Shown here: positions 43,843 through 53,052 of the stretch, piece after piece | How positions within the stretch are numbered: the first letter of the stretch is position 1 | Layout: each line of letters opens with the position of its first letter | From: Verrucomicrobiaceae bacterium | Lineage (GTDB): Bacteria; Verrucomicrobiota; Verrucomicrobiia; Verrucomicrobiales; Verrucomicrobiaceae | Direction of reading: 5' to 3' | Length of the DNA: 64,000 bases | NCBI GenBank assembly: GCA_016713035.1 | Contig: JADJPW010000009.1 | Span: 310,001 to 374,000, forward strand | Notes under the pieces: generated by a model | Database searches by the model: none | Seen by the model: the letters and a program-made list of their open reading frames with translations, nothing else | Told to the model about the DNA's origin: nothing | Position numbers and translations under genes: made by a program

Positions 43843-45396
43843 TTACACCTTCAGCCCCATCAGCTCACGAGCCTCCGCCTGACCAGCAGCAGGCCTACCA
43901 TACTCACTGGCAGTGACGCGAGCCAGCGCCACGAGGTGACGCCAGCGGAAAGCGTCTCGCGTTCGCTCAAATTCATCACGCGTGGTTTGGAAGTATTTTT
44001 CAGCGTGGAGAGCACCATCCTCACTCACGGCATAGCGGAGCAACACGTTCAAAAGTGGCTGCACAGGTAACTTCAGCGCTCCATAGGCCTGCACGGCAGC
44101 GCTGGCCTGCGACTGCATGTTATGGCGAATCGCGTCATTCAGCGCAGCGAGCAGCTTGGCCGGGTCCGAAGTGCCTAGAGCATTGAGATGGTGCTTGGAC
44201 GGGACTGGCTGCCAATCGAGAAAATCTTTCCGTGCACCACGATCCCGCGCGATCTGCCAAGCTCAGAGGATCAGACAGGCATGGACATTTCTGCCCTGGC
44301 TAACGCTACTGAGATTCCGCCACGCATGCACACTGTCACTCGCATGCACGCCGACCGAGTCGCCATGCACACTGCCACAGGGCTTGCCTGGTGACTCCCA
44401 CTCCGGCAGGCGCCCGTGATCACGCAGCACGAGCTGGTTCGCCGCCAGTGAGAGTGCTTCGCCAATTTCATGCGGATCAAAACCTGCCGCGAGTGCCTCC
44501 GCGACCGCTCCAGCCGCCTCAGACGGCTCACCGCTGAAAATCAGCATCGAGAGCTTTTCCAGCGCCGCATCCTCCAGTTTTTTTGCACCTGGAGCGCGAT
44601 CATGGAGCTTGTGTTCGTCCAATAGTTGCGTCAGCACCTTGCTATGCTCCTCCCATTCTGGTCGGCGATATTTCTCCGCATTCAGGCAATAGCGCAGCGA
44701 CATGCGCAGCATCGTCGTGGCGTGCTCACGACCCACAAGATCGAGCAAATCCCAGGCTCGATAAGGCAGCACCGTGCGGTGAACCTCCGTATCATCCTCC
44801 ACGCACTCCAGCAGCGCACTGAGGCCCGTATCTTCACTCTCTTGCATCAGTTTTGCAAAAATCCGCTCCGCAGTCGCCGCGTCCTTATTCTTCACGGCCG
44901 CATGAAGCTGCCCAGGGGAAGTCTTATCACCCGCAGCACTCACGGAGTGAAGCACCTCGGCATCACGCCCACCGTTTTCCTGAATGCGATTCGTATTGCG
45001 GTAAAGAACCTTGAAGACCGGCAATGCCGCTTCAGCGCTCGGCATCAGCTCGGCCATTTTGAATGCTGGATACATCGCCATGAGCGTGTGAAAGCCGATG
45101 TAGTCCTCCCCGCCAAAGGTGCGTGCATTCGCCAATACACCCGCCGCGACCAGTCGCTTCAGCGGCGTGCCGTCTCGCAACTTCCCAGCAAGTGCGGGCT
45201 GGAGCTTATCCACTGGCGTCTCTTGCATGAAGCACACCAGCGACTCCAGTGCGCCAAAGTGAAGCGCAGGCACCACATCTGCCGCCCGTGAACTGCGGAT
45301 ACCCAGCTCCGCTGCCAAGGCAGGCCCGATAGTGGCAAGGAGTGTGCTCTGACCGACCTCCGTCAGAAAGTGACGACGAGACGAGATTTTATTCAT
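43843..45396 (-). pseudogene. Tat-exported hypothetical protein gene interrupted by one in-frame TGA
   Basis: The N-terminal 377 codons (45396 to TGA at 44265-44263) and the following 140 codons (44262 to 43843) are in the same frame, and the 48 codons between the TGA and the first internal ATG read as coherent protein ('AWQIARDRGARKDFLDWQPV'). So the whole is one 518-codon gene with a nonsense codon. The N-terminus has a twin-arginine signal 'SSRRHFLTEVGQSTLLATI'. The rest is helical and contains 'HASDSVHAWRNLSS' just before the break. A good Shine-Dalgarno (GGAGG, 7 nt upstream) precedes the start. No family name is recognised. It may be a decayed gene, a sequencing error, or recoding; see findings. 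Confidence 0.75.
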
Positions 45397-45450
45397 AAAT
45401 GACCTCCAGGTTAGATTTCGCCATCAGCGTCCCGGATTTACAAAGAAAGG

Positions 45451-45990
45451 TCAATCAGAAATAAAAGCAGGGGGAGAGGAGCGCAGCATCCGCACCGCCT
45501 CCGCATTCGACCAAAAGGCAAATTCATCAAACGGCACCGCCTCGGGTGCCAGAGCGAACCATTCCTGCACTTCTGTCGGGTCAGCACGAACCGTATCAAA
45601 ACTCTGCACTCGTGCAGAATACACGAGATCAATCGTCGGCCAAATATACCCCTGAAAGTCATAGCGATTGTTCACGGTGCCAAGGTAACGAAACTCCTTC
45701 GGTGAGATGTCGATACCACATTCCTCGCGTGTTTCGCGTGCAGCGGCCATTTCTCCCGTCTCGTCAGCTTCGATCACTCCACCGGGTAACCCCAACATGC
45801 CCAAACCGGGCTGAATAGCACGTCGGATAATCAGCACACGCCCCTCAGCATCTTGCACGACCGCGACAGCCGCAGGGATAAGCGTCACAAAGTGCCGATA
45901 CTCACAGGCAACGCAGCGAAACTCGCGCTCACTCACCTGGCGTGGCTCTGCCGCCCCGCAGTCGGAGCAGTATAAAAATGGTCTGGGCAT
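45451..45990 (-). CDS. NUDIX hydrolase with N-terminal zinc ribbon
   Basis: 179 residues from ATG 45990 (MPRPFLYCSDCGA); the frame is open 21 codons further up. A zinc-ribbon with CSDCG and CVACEY precedes the NUDIX fold. The NUDIX box is complete: 'GLPGGVIEADE' then 'AAARETREECGI', matching Gx5Ex7REUxEExGU. It would hydrolyse nucleoside-diphosphate-linked compounds; zinc-ribbon members are often NADH pyrophosphatase-like. It lies about 50 bp from the interrupted Tat gene on the same strand and is convergent with nothing obvious. Confidence 0.9.
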   Translation of the reverse strand: MPRPFLYCSDCGAAEPRQVSEREFRCVACEYRHFVTLIPAAVAVVQDAEGRVLIIRRAIQPGLGMLGLPGGVIEADETGEMAAARETREECGIDISPKEFRYLGTVNNRYDFQGYIWPTIDLVYSARVQSFDTVRADPTEVQEWFALAPEAVPFDEFAFWSNAEAVRMLRSSPPAFISD

Positions 45991-46106
45991 ATCCGGCAGC
46001 CACTCGCACAGATTTAGACAAAACGCTTCTGAAAAAGGGAATGGTTTACCCAACAGAAAACGATCCCCGCTAGATCGGCCGCCCTACAGACATGCACCGA
46101 TACTCC

Positions 46107-47390
46107 TCAGCCCTGCGCCCCCTCCACCCCACGCGGGCGAATCATGAGCACAATGCCCACCGAAATCACACATAGACCGGCAAACACACCGAAACTCACA
46201 TTCAGCGGCACCTGGTTGTCATTCAGAACACCAAATCCCCAATCCGCGAGCCCCCCGCAACTCATGCTAACGAAATTCATGATGCCATATCCCGTCGCAC
46301 GCAATTCCGGACGCGTGATCTGCGAGAGAATCGGCATATTGTTGCCATCAAAAAAACCCCACCCGATCCCAAAAAGCACCAGCGACACGATTGCCAGACC
46401 GAAAGAATGTAAAGCAGGCGCATTCCCCACGCCAAACAGCGCAGGCACAATCAAGAGCATGCCCATAGCACTGACATAGACACGCCCCTGCGGTGATTTT
46501 CGCATCCAGCGATCCGCCAGCCAGCCCCCCAGCATCGCAGAGCACAAAGCCGCCGCCTGCCAATAAAGCGCCGCAGAAACCCCCGCCTTCCCCTGGCTGA
46601 TATTAAACTCCTTCTGCAAAATCGCAGGCATCCAATCACGCACCACCCACGCTGCTAGAGCCGGCAAAGTGAAATAGACCACCAGCAGAAGAAAGGCACG
46701 GTTTGTCATCAGCTCACGCACAGCAGAGACGACTCCCGGCCTCTCCATACCCTGTGCAACCACACGCGGCGCATCCCTCAGCAACAAGAGCAAGGGCACC
46801 GCATACAAAATGCCCACCAGCCCCGTGTAATCGAAAGCCCCCCTCCAACCAAAATCCGGCCACTCATTCACATACCCCGCAAAACCTCCAATCATCACCC
46901 CGCAATAAATCCCTGTCTGATGCACCCCCACAGCCCGGGAGCGAGTCCCGCCCACATGAAAATCCGCAATCAACGCCAACGCCGCCGGAATATAAAAAGC
47001 CTCACTCACTCCCATCGCCGTACGAGCCCATAGAAGCTGCTGATAATCCTGCGCCTGCCCAGTAAGCCACGTAATCACCGACCAAAGAAACAGACTGCCA
47101 CAAATGGTGTACTTTCGGCTAAAACGATCTGCGATATAACCACCGATCGGGCTAAACACCGCATACACCCACTTAAACTGCCCCAACATATACCCCCAGT
47201 TCGCCTCGCTACCGATAGAAGGAACATCCGCCATCACAGAAGTCTTCATCGAAGCAATCATCTGCCGGTCCAAGTAGTTCAGCAACGCCACCGGGAACAG
47301 CAACGCCACCACCGTCCACGCAAGACGCCCCGGCGAAGCCCCAGAAGCCCCCGACGAATCGGAAGAAAGTGAAACGTGTTTGATGCCCAT
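46107..47390 (-). CDS. MFS transporter (ACS/hexuronate-like)
   Basis: 427 residues with about 12 helices. 'VALLFPVALLNYLDRQMIASM' in helix 1 and 'GGYIADRFSRKYTICGSLFLW' in loop 2-3 fit the anion:cation symporter group that takes up sugar acids and related anions. 'GWLADRWMRKSPQGRVYVSAMG' is the matching second-half loop. A serine-rich N-terminal tail precedes helix 1. Substrate unknown. Next on the plus strand is RAYT copy 2. Confidence 0.9.
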   Translation of the reverse strand: MGIKHVSLSSDSSGASGASPGRLAWTVVALLFPVALLNYLDRQMIASMKTSVMADVPSIGSEANWGYMLGQFKWVYAVFSPIGGYIADRFSRKYTICGSLFLWSVITWLTGQAQDYQQLLWARTAMGVSEAFYIPAALALIADFHVGGTRSRAVGVHQTGIYCGVMIGGFAGYVNEWPDFGWRGAFDYTGLVGILYAVPLLLLLRDAPRVVAQGMERPGVVSAVRELMTNRAFLLLVVYFTLPALAAWVVRDWMPAILQKEFNISQGKAGVSAALYWQAAALCSAMLGGWLADRWMRKSPQGRVYVSAMGMLLIVPALFGVGNAPALHSFGLAIVSLVLFGIGWGFFDGNNMPILSQITRPELRATGYGIMNFVSMSCGGLADWGFGVLNDNQVPLNVSFGVFAGLCVISVGIVLMIRPRGVEGAQG

Positions 47391-47523
47391 GAGAAAAGAG
47401 AAAAGTTAAAAACGAGACAGCCTCAACAATAGCGCAACGATAGCGGGAAACTCGAAAAGCCAAAGAGCCTACCTTTCGTGAAGAGAACCAACTAAGCCAA
47501 GATGATAACCGTACCAACAAAAG

Positions 47524-47553
47524 GTCAGTCCTTTTATCAGAATATGCTTGCGC
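47524..47553 (+). repeat. Conserved element upstream of RAYT copy 2
   Basis: The 30-nt segment begins GTCAGTCC, contains TTTATCA and ends GCTTGCGC. It agrees with 4474-4503 (minus strand) at 23 of 30 positions, with the outer 8 bp at the GCTTGCGC end identical. It lies 29 nt before the RAYT start. Confidence 0.6.
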
Positions 47554-47582
47554 TCTATCGAGCCCGCTTCACCCTCGGCCAT

Positions 47583-48617
47583 ATGCGTCAGGCCCGCCTC
47601 AAGGCTCCGAAACACCACCCCATCGCTTACTACCACTGCGTCTCCCGGGTGGTGGATCGCGCTTTTCGGCTCCAGGAGACCGAGCGTGAGATGTTCGTGG
47701 GCTTCATGCGCATGTATGAAAAGCTCTGCCAGGTGCGCGTGGTGACTTTTTGTGTGCTCTCGAATCACTTCCATGTTCTCGTCGAGGTTCCTCGCAGGCC
47801 GGAGGTGCTGCCGACTGAGGAGGAGGTGCTAGGGATTGTTGCGGCAGCTTTTGGCCGAAATGTCGCCCATTCAGTGCGGGCAGAGGTGGCGCATTTTCAC
47901 CAGATTGGAGCGCATGAGGAGGCACGGAAGATCATTGATGGCTTCACTGCACGGATGTGGGATATCAGTTTCTTTATGAAGTCGCTGAAGCAGCGCTTCA
48001 CGCAGTGGTTCAATAAGAAGCATGAGCGTAAAGGCACCTTATGGGAGGAGCGATATAAGAGCACCCTAGTGGAGGGAAGCGGAGCACCTCTGGCGATGGT
48101 GGCGGCGTATGTGGATTTGAATCCCGTGCGGGCGAAGCTCGTGACGGACCCGAAGGACTACCGGTGGTGCGGGTATGCGCAGGCGGTGGCGGGGGTGAAG
48201 ATGGCACGAGCAGGGATCGAGGTGGCCGCGCGGGCGCAGTTGGAGGGATTGAAGCCGGAGGATGGGTGCCTGGAGCATTATCGGCGGTTGTTGTTTAACT
48301 GGGGCGTGACGTCGCGGGTGAATGCGGATGGCACTAAAAAGGGAGCGATCAGCGAGGCCGATCGCCGTGCGGTGATGGAGAGCGGCGGACGGCTGCCGGT
48401 GGCAGAGGCGCTGAGGTGCCGGATGCGCTACTTTACGGATGGAGCGGTGATCGGGGGCAAGGAGTTCGTGAATGCGATATTTAAGGCACATCGCAGACGA
48501 TTTGGGGTGAGGCGGAAGGATGGAGCGCGTGCGGCGCGTGGCTTGGAGCGAGAGGTGGGCCTGCACACTCTGCGTGATCTCCGGGTGGATGTGTTTGGCC
48601 GTAAAGGTTCGAGTTGA
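47583..48617 (+). CDS. REP-associated tyrosine transposase (RAYT, Y1_Tnp), copy 2
   Basis: 344 residues from ATG 47583 (MRQARLKAPKHHPIAYYHC), the same start as copy 1. HUH motif in 'LSNHFHVLVEV'; 'FNKKHERKGTLWEERY' and 'YVDLNPVRAKLVTDPKDYRW' as in copy 1. The tail 'GGKEFVNAIFKAHRRRFGVRRKDGAR' and 'LHTLRDLRVDVF' is collinear with copy 1. The frame starts 81 bp earlier at 47502 without a convincing start. It is not closely flanked by inverted repeats that I can see. Confidence 0.9.
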   Translation: MRQARLKAPKHHPIAYYHCVSRVVDRAFRLQETEREMFVGFMRMYEKLCQVRVVTFCVLSNHFHVLVEVPRRPEVLPTEEEVLGIVAAAFGRNVAHSVRAEVAHFHQIGAHEEARKIIDGFTARMWDISFFMKSLKQRFTQWFNKKHERKGTLWEERYKSTLVEGSGAPLAMVAAYVDLNPVRAKLVTDPKDYRWCGYAQAVAGVKMARAGIEVAARAQLEGLKPEDGCLEHYRRLLFNWGVTSRVNADGTKKGAISEADRRAVMESGGRLPVAEALRCRMRYFTDGAVIGGKEFVNAIFKAHRRRFGVRRKDGARAARGLEREVGLHTLRDLRVDVFGRKGSS

Positions 48618-48647
48618 TCGTGGACGTGCTTTCTATGAATAGGGCAG

Positions 48648-49928
48648 ATGAAGACTCTCTTCGCTCTTATTGCCCTGTTGGCTGGTTTTTCAGCTCACTC
48701 CACGTATGCGGAGGATGCACTTGTGCCAGCCCAGGAGTGTCGTCCTCGCTCTGGACTGCCAAACTTTTTGTCGAAGGCCTCAAAGTCGGGTTCTCAAATA
48801 AAAGTTGGTTATCTGGGCGGTTCCATCACGGCTCAGCAAGGATGGCGCCCAAAATCGTTGGCTCATTTTCAAAAGCTATGGCCACAAGCTCGCTTTTCCG
48901 AAATCAACGCGGCAATTGGTGGCACGGGTTCGGACTTGGGGGTCTTCCGGTTAAAACAGGATGTGCTCGATCACAAACCAGACCTGCTTTTCGTCGAGTT
49001 TGCAGTGAATGATGGCGGCGCAGCACCCGAGCAGATTCATCGCTGCATGGAAGGGATTGTGCGGCAGACTTGGCGGACGTTGCCAGAATGTGACATCTGT
49101 TTTGTCTATACGATCACGGAGGCACTGGTCCCAGCAATGCTGGAGGGGAAATTTCAGCGAAGTGCCAGTGCGATGGAAAAGGTCGCGGACTATTACGGCA
49201 TACCGACGATCCACATGGGAATGGAAGTAGCACGTTTGGCGAAGGATGGGAAACTCGAGTGGAAGGCGAATCTACCAAAGACCGACGACGAAAAAAAGGC
49301 TCTTGGAGATAAGTTCGTCTTTGCCCCGGATGGTGTGCATCCTCATATCGAAACAGGCCATGAGCTTTATCTTGGGGCAATTATTCGCTCATTTGATTTG
49401 ATCCAGAAATCTTCGAGCCCAGTAGAGCCTCATAAGCTTGCCGCGCCATTCACTGCTACGAACTACGAACACGCGAAAATGCTGCCTATAACAGCCGCAA
49501 GGCTTTCTGGCGGCATTCAGCCTGCCCCAACTGAGTTTGCAAAGCGCTGGAGCAACCGCATGAACACGTTATATAAAGCCACGAAGCCTGGAGACTCATT
49601 GAGCTTTCGTTTCAAAGGTACGCGTTGCTCCATTTATGACATCATCGGGCCAGATTGTGGGCAGGTGATTATCACCGTCGATGATCTTCCTGCGAAAGTG
49701 GTGCCGCGTATCGACGCTTACTGTACTTACCATCGTCTAGCCTCACTCAGCATTGGTAGTGACATGGCCGACACGGTTCACACGGTGAGGATTGATATTC
49801 ATCCACACCAACCAGATAAGGCTAAGATCCTTGAGAAAAACGGCAACAAAATCGACAAACCCGAGCGCTTTGAAGGCCGTGCATTTTATCCAGGCGCCAT
49901 CATGCTTGTAGGGGACCTTGTGGAGTAG
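48648..49928 (+). CDS. Exported SGNH/GDSL-family hydrolase
   Basis: 426 residues. Signal peptide 'MKTLFALIALLAGFSAHSTYA'. The SGNH catalytic blocks are present: 'VGYLGGSITAQQGW' (Ser59), 'AAIGGTGSD' (Gly), 'FVEFAVNDGGA' (Asn) and 'FAPDGVHPHIETG' (Asp and His). The C-terminal 170 residues form a separate beta-rich region. It is probably an esterase or acetylhydrolase acting on polysaccharide or cell-wall substituents, outside the cytoplasm. It is preceded by only 30 bp after the RAYT stop; whether it shares a transcript is not clear. Confidence 0.88.
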   Translation: MKTLFALIALLAGFSAHSTYAEDALVPAQECRPRSGLPNFLSKASKSGSQIKVGYLGGSITAQQGWRPKSLAHFQKLWPQARFSEINAAIGGTGSDLGVFRLKQDVLDHKPDLLFVEFAVNDGGAAPEQIHRCMEGIVRQTWRTLPECDICFVYTITEALVPAMLEGKFQRSASAMEKVADYYGIPTIHMGMEVARLAKDGKLEWKANLPKTDDEKKALGDKFVFAPDGVHPHIETGHELYLGAIIRSFDLIQKSSSPVEPHKLAAPFTATNYEHAKMLPITAARLSGGIQPAPTEFAKRWSNRMNTLYKATKPGDSLSFRFKGTRCSIYDIIGPDCGQVIITVDDLPAKVVPRIDAYCTYHRLASLSIGSDMADTVHTVRIDIHPHQPDKAKILEKNGNKIDKPERFEGRAFYPGAIMLVGDLVE

Positions 49929-50322
49929 AGTCCGCTCATTTTTTGCATGTCACGTTCATCAAGAGTGACGCGGAGTCTGGCTCATAGCTGGCGAGCCCGT
50001 TGTTATGAAAGGAATGATCCGTGAATACGGCTCCTCATAGTAGTGAAAACAGTCCGCTCATTTTTGCCCCATGCGTGGCTCCTACTCCGTCTTAAAGAGC
50101 TCGAATCCGTGCTTCTCCTTCGTGAATGTTTCCTTTCCTGACCTCGCACGATCAAATCTGGAATCAATCGGGTGACAGCGGCTCGCTTCTATAAATTGGA
50201 TGCATTTGAAGGCGTGAGAGAGCAGCTCTGGCTCTAAGAGAACCCAATAGCAAACAGGCATAGAATCGAGCTATCATGCTGGAAGCATACCTGTTCGGAA
50301 TCGCGAAGTTAGCAAACAGCGC
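49929..50322. other. 394-bp intergenic stretch with two short direct repeats
   Basis: No convincing gene is seen. AGTCCGCTCATTTTT occurs just after the SGNH stop (about 49929-49945) and again at 50051-50065, followed by G in both. TAGCAAACAG occurs at 50248-50257 and 50310-50319. The region is more AT-rich than the flanking genes. It is the spacer between a plus-strand gene and the convergent polyprenyl synthase gene, so terminators are expected, but I see no clear stem-T-run. Confidence 0.6.
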
Positions 50323-51207
50323 TCAATAATCTCGATTGAGCAGGTAGTCTGCGAGTTCACGCAATCTCAGACCATTTGAACCAAAAACCTGCAACGCCTC
50401 ATGAGCAATGGTGGTAAGCCGACGGGCTTCTGCACGAGAGGCATCTAGCCCCAGGAGGGCAGGATAGGTGCTCTTTTCGCTCTCTAAATCTTTGCCTGCG
50501 CTTTTGCCGAGCTTTTCACTCGTTTGCGTCACATCGAGGATGTCATCGATGATTTGAAAAGCCAGTCCAGTGGCCATGCCAAAGTCATGTAGGGCCTGGA
50601 GCTGCTGCGTGGTCGCATCAGCACTCATCGCACCAAGTTTCACGCTGGCAGTAAGCAATGCTGCCGTTTTGTTCTCATGAATGAAACGTAACTCCTCCAA
50701 TGGGAGCTTTTTCGTCTCGCCCTCGAGATCAGCAACCTGTCCCCCACGAGATGGAGACTGCCCGCCGTGCGTGCGAGCTCCGCAACCATGCTCGCCGCAC
50801 TATGACGGCTTGTGGATTCTGTCCGCGCAGTCAGCTCAAAGGCGAGAGCTTGGAGTGCATCGCCAGCGAGCAATGCCACCGCTTCCCCCATAAACAATGT
50901 GGCATGTCGGCACTCCACGCCGTATGTCATCATCATCCATGCAGGGTAAATCGTCATGAATAAGCGAGTAAGTATGCAGACACTCCACCGCACAGGCACT
51001 ATGCATGGCATTCTCCAGCCCCCCGCCGCAGGCCTCTGCCGCCGCGAGTGTCAGGATGGGCCGCAGGCGCTTGCCCCCAGCGAAAACACTGTGGCGCATG
51101 GCCTTGTGTAACGAGCAAGGACGCGTTTCACCGTTCGGCATGCAGCGGTCTAGTGCAGCATCGATAAGCTGGCAGCGTTCAGCGAGGTAGGTTTTGAGAT
51201 CAGTCAT
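50323..51207 (-). pseudogene. ispA: Polyprenyl (farnesyl/geranyl) diphosphate synthase, broken by two frameshifts
   Basis: The gene reads in three frames that together make one IspA-type protein of about 294 residues. Part 1 (from ATG 51207) has 'GGKRLRPILTLAAAEACGGG' and the first Asp-rich motif 'IHDDLPCMDDDDIRRG', and breaks after 'CHIVY'. Part 2 runs 'GEAVALLAGDALQALAFEL' to 'AGSLHLVG'. Part 3 continues 'LEELRFIHENKTAALLTASV' with the second Asp-rich motif 'FQIIDDILDVTQ'. The break points are C5 runs on the plus strand at 50885-50889 and 50741-50745. Removing one base from the first and adding one to the second restores a normal sequence. It makes C10-C15 prenyl diphosphates from IPP and DMAPP. 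Confidence 0.9.
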
Positions 51208-51268
51208 GAGAGAATGTTCCCAAATGCCGATTTTTTACGCCTTGGCGAGCGCATATCTCTACACGGCT

Positions 51269-52057
51269 TTATTTACCACACATCTTCAAGAAGGACGCCG
51301 CGTAGCGTTTGCCCAGTTCACGATAAGAAGCAGAGTCGAAGTGGATTTTATCACCTTTATGTTTCAAGCCCTCTGCGCTGACGAAAGACGTGTGGGGGAC
51401 TTTTCCCACCAAAGACTGATGAACGGAGTCCACTAGTCTCTGATCGGCACTCCATGGCACATCCTCGAACTTCCCCATCTGCCCGGCTAGGAATGGAGCT
51501 TCCGCCTCTCCCACTAATGAGCGCATGCGAGCTATAAGATCGTGCAGCTTCGCCTCATAGCTGGGGGCCAACTCCGGTTTGCAATCAGCCTCTCCCTGAT
51601 GCCAGAGGATGCCCTTCAAGGTGCCCACCTTCATCGCTGCGCTGACGCGGCGCTGCATATCATCCCAAGGGTGCGACTTCGTCGGAGCATAAAACTCACC
51701 CGGCCTCCACGCGTCAATGGGCGATCCCCCCACGGCGCATGGGATCAGACCGATCGTAGCACCTGGCGTCGCCTCCATCATGATTTGCGCAAAGGACCTA
51801 CCAAGGCCGACTCCAGCCGAAGGCTTGTCGAAGTGCATCGGATCGACCGCTGGCACCCAATCGCCCTCTTTGCTCATCATCAGGATGCGAGCGTGTGGGA
51901 CGCGGTCCTGATCCTCTACCGTTCCACGCCCTGCCATGTTTGACTGCCCAACCAACAGGAAAAGGTGAAACTGCTCCTTCGGCGGCAATACGGCATCCTG
52001 GGCAAACACCAACGAGGAGACAAGAGCAATGCAGAGGTAAGAAATGGCGCGGATCAT
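51269..52057 (-). CDS. Sialate O-acetylesterase-like (SASA/DUF303) exported esterase
   Basis: 262 residues with a signal peptide (AISYLCIALVSSLVFAQ). SGNH-type catalytic block 'LLVGQSNMAGRG' contains the nucleophile Ser; 'GLIPCAVGGSPIDAWRPG' and 'GILWHQGEADCK' with 'KIHFDSASYRELGKRYA' supply the further conserved residues including the catalytic His in 'IHFD'. These enzymes remove acetyl groups from sugars such as sialic acid or related polysaccharides; in Verrucomicrobia the family is greatly expanded. It is downstream of the polyprenyl synthase region in the opposite-facing group, with no operon partner. Confidence 0.9.
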   Translation of the reverse strand: MIRAISYLCIALVSSLVFAQDAVLPPKEQFHLFLLVGQSNMAGRGTVEDQDRVPHARILMMSKEGDWVPAVDPMHFDKPSAGVGLGRSFAQIMMEATPGATIGLIPCAVGGSPIDAWRPGEFYAPTKSHPWDDMQRRVSAAMKVGTLKGILWHQGEADCKPELAPSYEAKLHDLIARMRSLVGEAEAPFLAGQMGKFEDVPWSADQRLVDSVHQSLVGKVPHTSFVSAEGLKHKGDKIHFDSASYRELGKRYAASFLKMCGK

Positions 52058-52109
52058 GACGAGTCGATGTTAAACGTGAGAACGAGGGAGAAGATCACAT
52101 CCTCTCCGG

Positions 52110-53000
52110 TCAAACCGCAACAATGAGCGGAAAAGCAGCCTTACGGATCGTCACAGGCCCCTTGGTAGTGGAAACCAGTTCGCCATCAAGCTCCAAGGGC
52201 ATTTCCTCTTCCATACAAGAGATCGTGAACTCATCTGCCTGAATGTAATCAAGATACTCACGCTGCTGGTAACCATCCAACAACATACCACGCAACAACT
52301 GCAAAAACTCCATGCCACCGAGTCCGCGAAAAATGATCAAATCCAGCAACCCATCAGTATTCGACGCATCGCGGAAAAGTGGGAAAGGTCCGCCATAATG
52401 ACGTCCATTGCCCAACAAGACAACTGTGCCCAGCAGCGGCGACTTGCCTGGGATTTGTACACTCAGAGTCGGTGGTGGGCGTAGCAGCACATTGACCGCA
52501 CTTATCACATAACTCAGCGGGCCGAACTTTTTCTTTTGCTCCCATGTCGTATCACGCACGATCTGAGCGTCTAGTCCAGCCCCCCCTAGCTGAACAAAAT
52601 AGTGCTCATCTGCCATCCACAGATCTATCTGGCGTCGAGTTCCAGCCGTGATCTGCTGCCAACAAGCAGCAATAGCTTTACTAGGTAATCCCAATTCCAC
52701 GGAAAAGACATTCATCGTGCCCAACGGCAGTACTCCGAGTGCCGTGTGGCGCTCCCCGGGCGGCCGACGAGAATTCGCCCGACAAATGCCCTGAAGAACC
52801 TCATTCATCGTCCCATCACCTCCCGCAGCCACGATCACAGCATGCCCTTGTTCGGCCAATCGCTCCGCAATATCATTCGCATCCCCTGGCCCCTGCGTCA
52901 GATGCACCTCCGGCATGGGCTCCAATTCACGAATCAATCGCTCCAAAGACGCAGCTTTTGTGCTACGGGCCGCGGGGTTCATGATGATAGGAATGGGCAT
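52110..53000 (-). CDS. Diacylglycerol kinase-family lipid kinase (YegS/DagK-like)
   Basis: 296 residues from ATG 53000 (MPIPIIMNPAA); earlier in-frame start codons exist but do not extend the conserved region. The DAGK catalytic domain shows 'VIVAAGGDGTMNEVLQGI' (nucleotide-binding GGDGT) and 'ALGVLPLGTMNVFSVELGLP', then 'GAGLDAQIVRDT' and 'DGLLDLIIFRGLG'. The 'ELDGELV' end is typical. It phosphorylates a lipid such as diacylglycerol or a sphingoid base at the membrane. It is 52 bp downstream of bioA on the same strand. Confidence 0.9.
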   Translation of the reverse strand: MPIPIIMNPAARSTKAASLERLIRELEPMPEVHLTQGPGDANDIAERLAEQGHAVIVAAGGDGTMNEVLQGICRANSRRPPGERHTALGVLPLGTMNVFSVELGLPSKAIAACWQQITAGTRRQIDLWMADEHYFVQLGGAGLDAQIVRDTTWEQKKKFGPLSYVISAVNVLLRPPPTLSVQIPGKSPLLGTVVLLGNGRHYGGPFPLFRDASNTDGLLDLIIFRGLGGMEFLQLLRGMLLDGYQQREYLDYIQADEFTISCMEEEMPLELDGELVSTTKGPVTIRKAAFPLIVAV

Positions 53001-53052
53001 GAAGAAGCCCGATGCTTGGCATGCATCGCACTGCCACGCCAGCACGGTTTTG

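Noticed and set aside
44266..44320. Possible SECIS hairpin for selenocysteine insertion at the TGA
   Set aside because: Only a 4-bp GATC-GATC stem is visible, far too weak; kept only as an option in the finding.
50095..50120. A tRNA-like TCGAATCC segment
   Set aside because: No matching acceptor, anticodon or D-arm around it.
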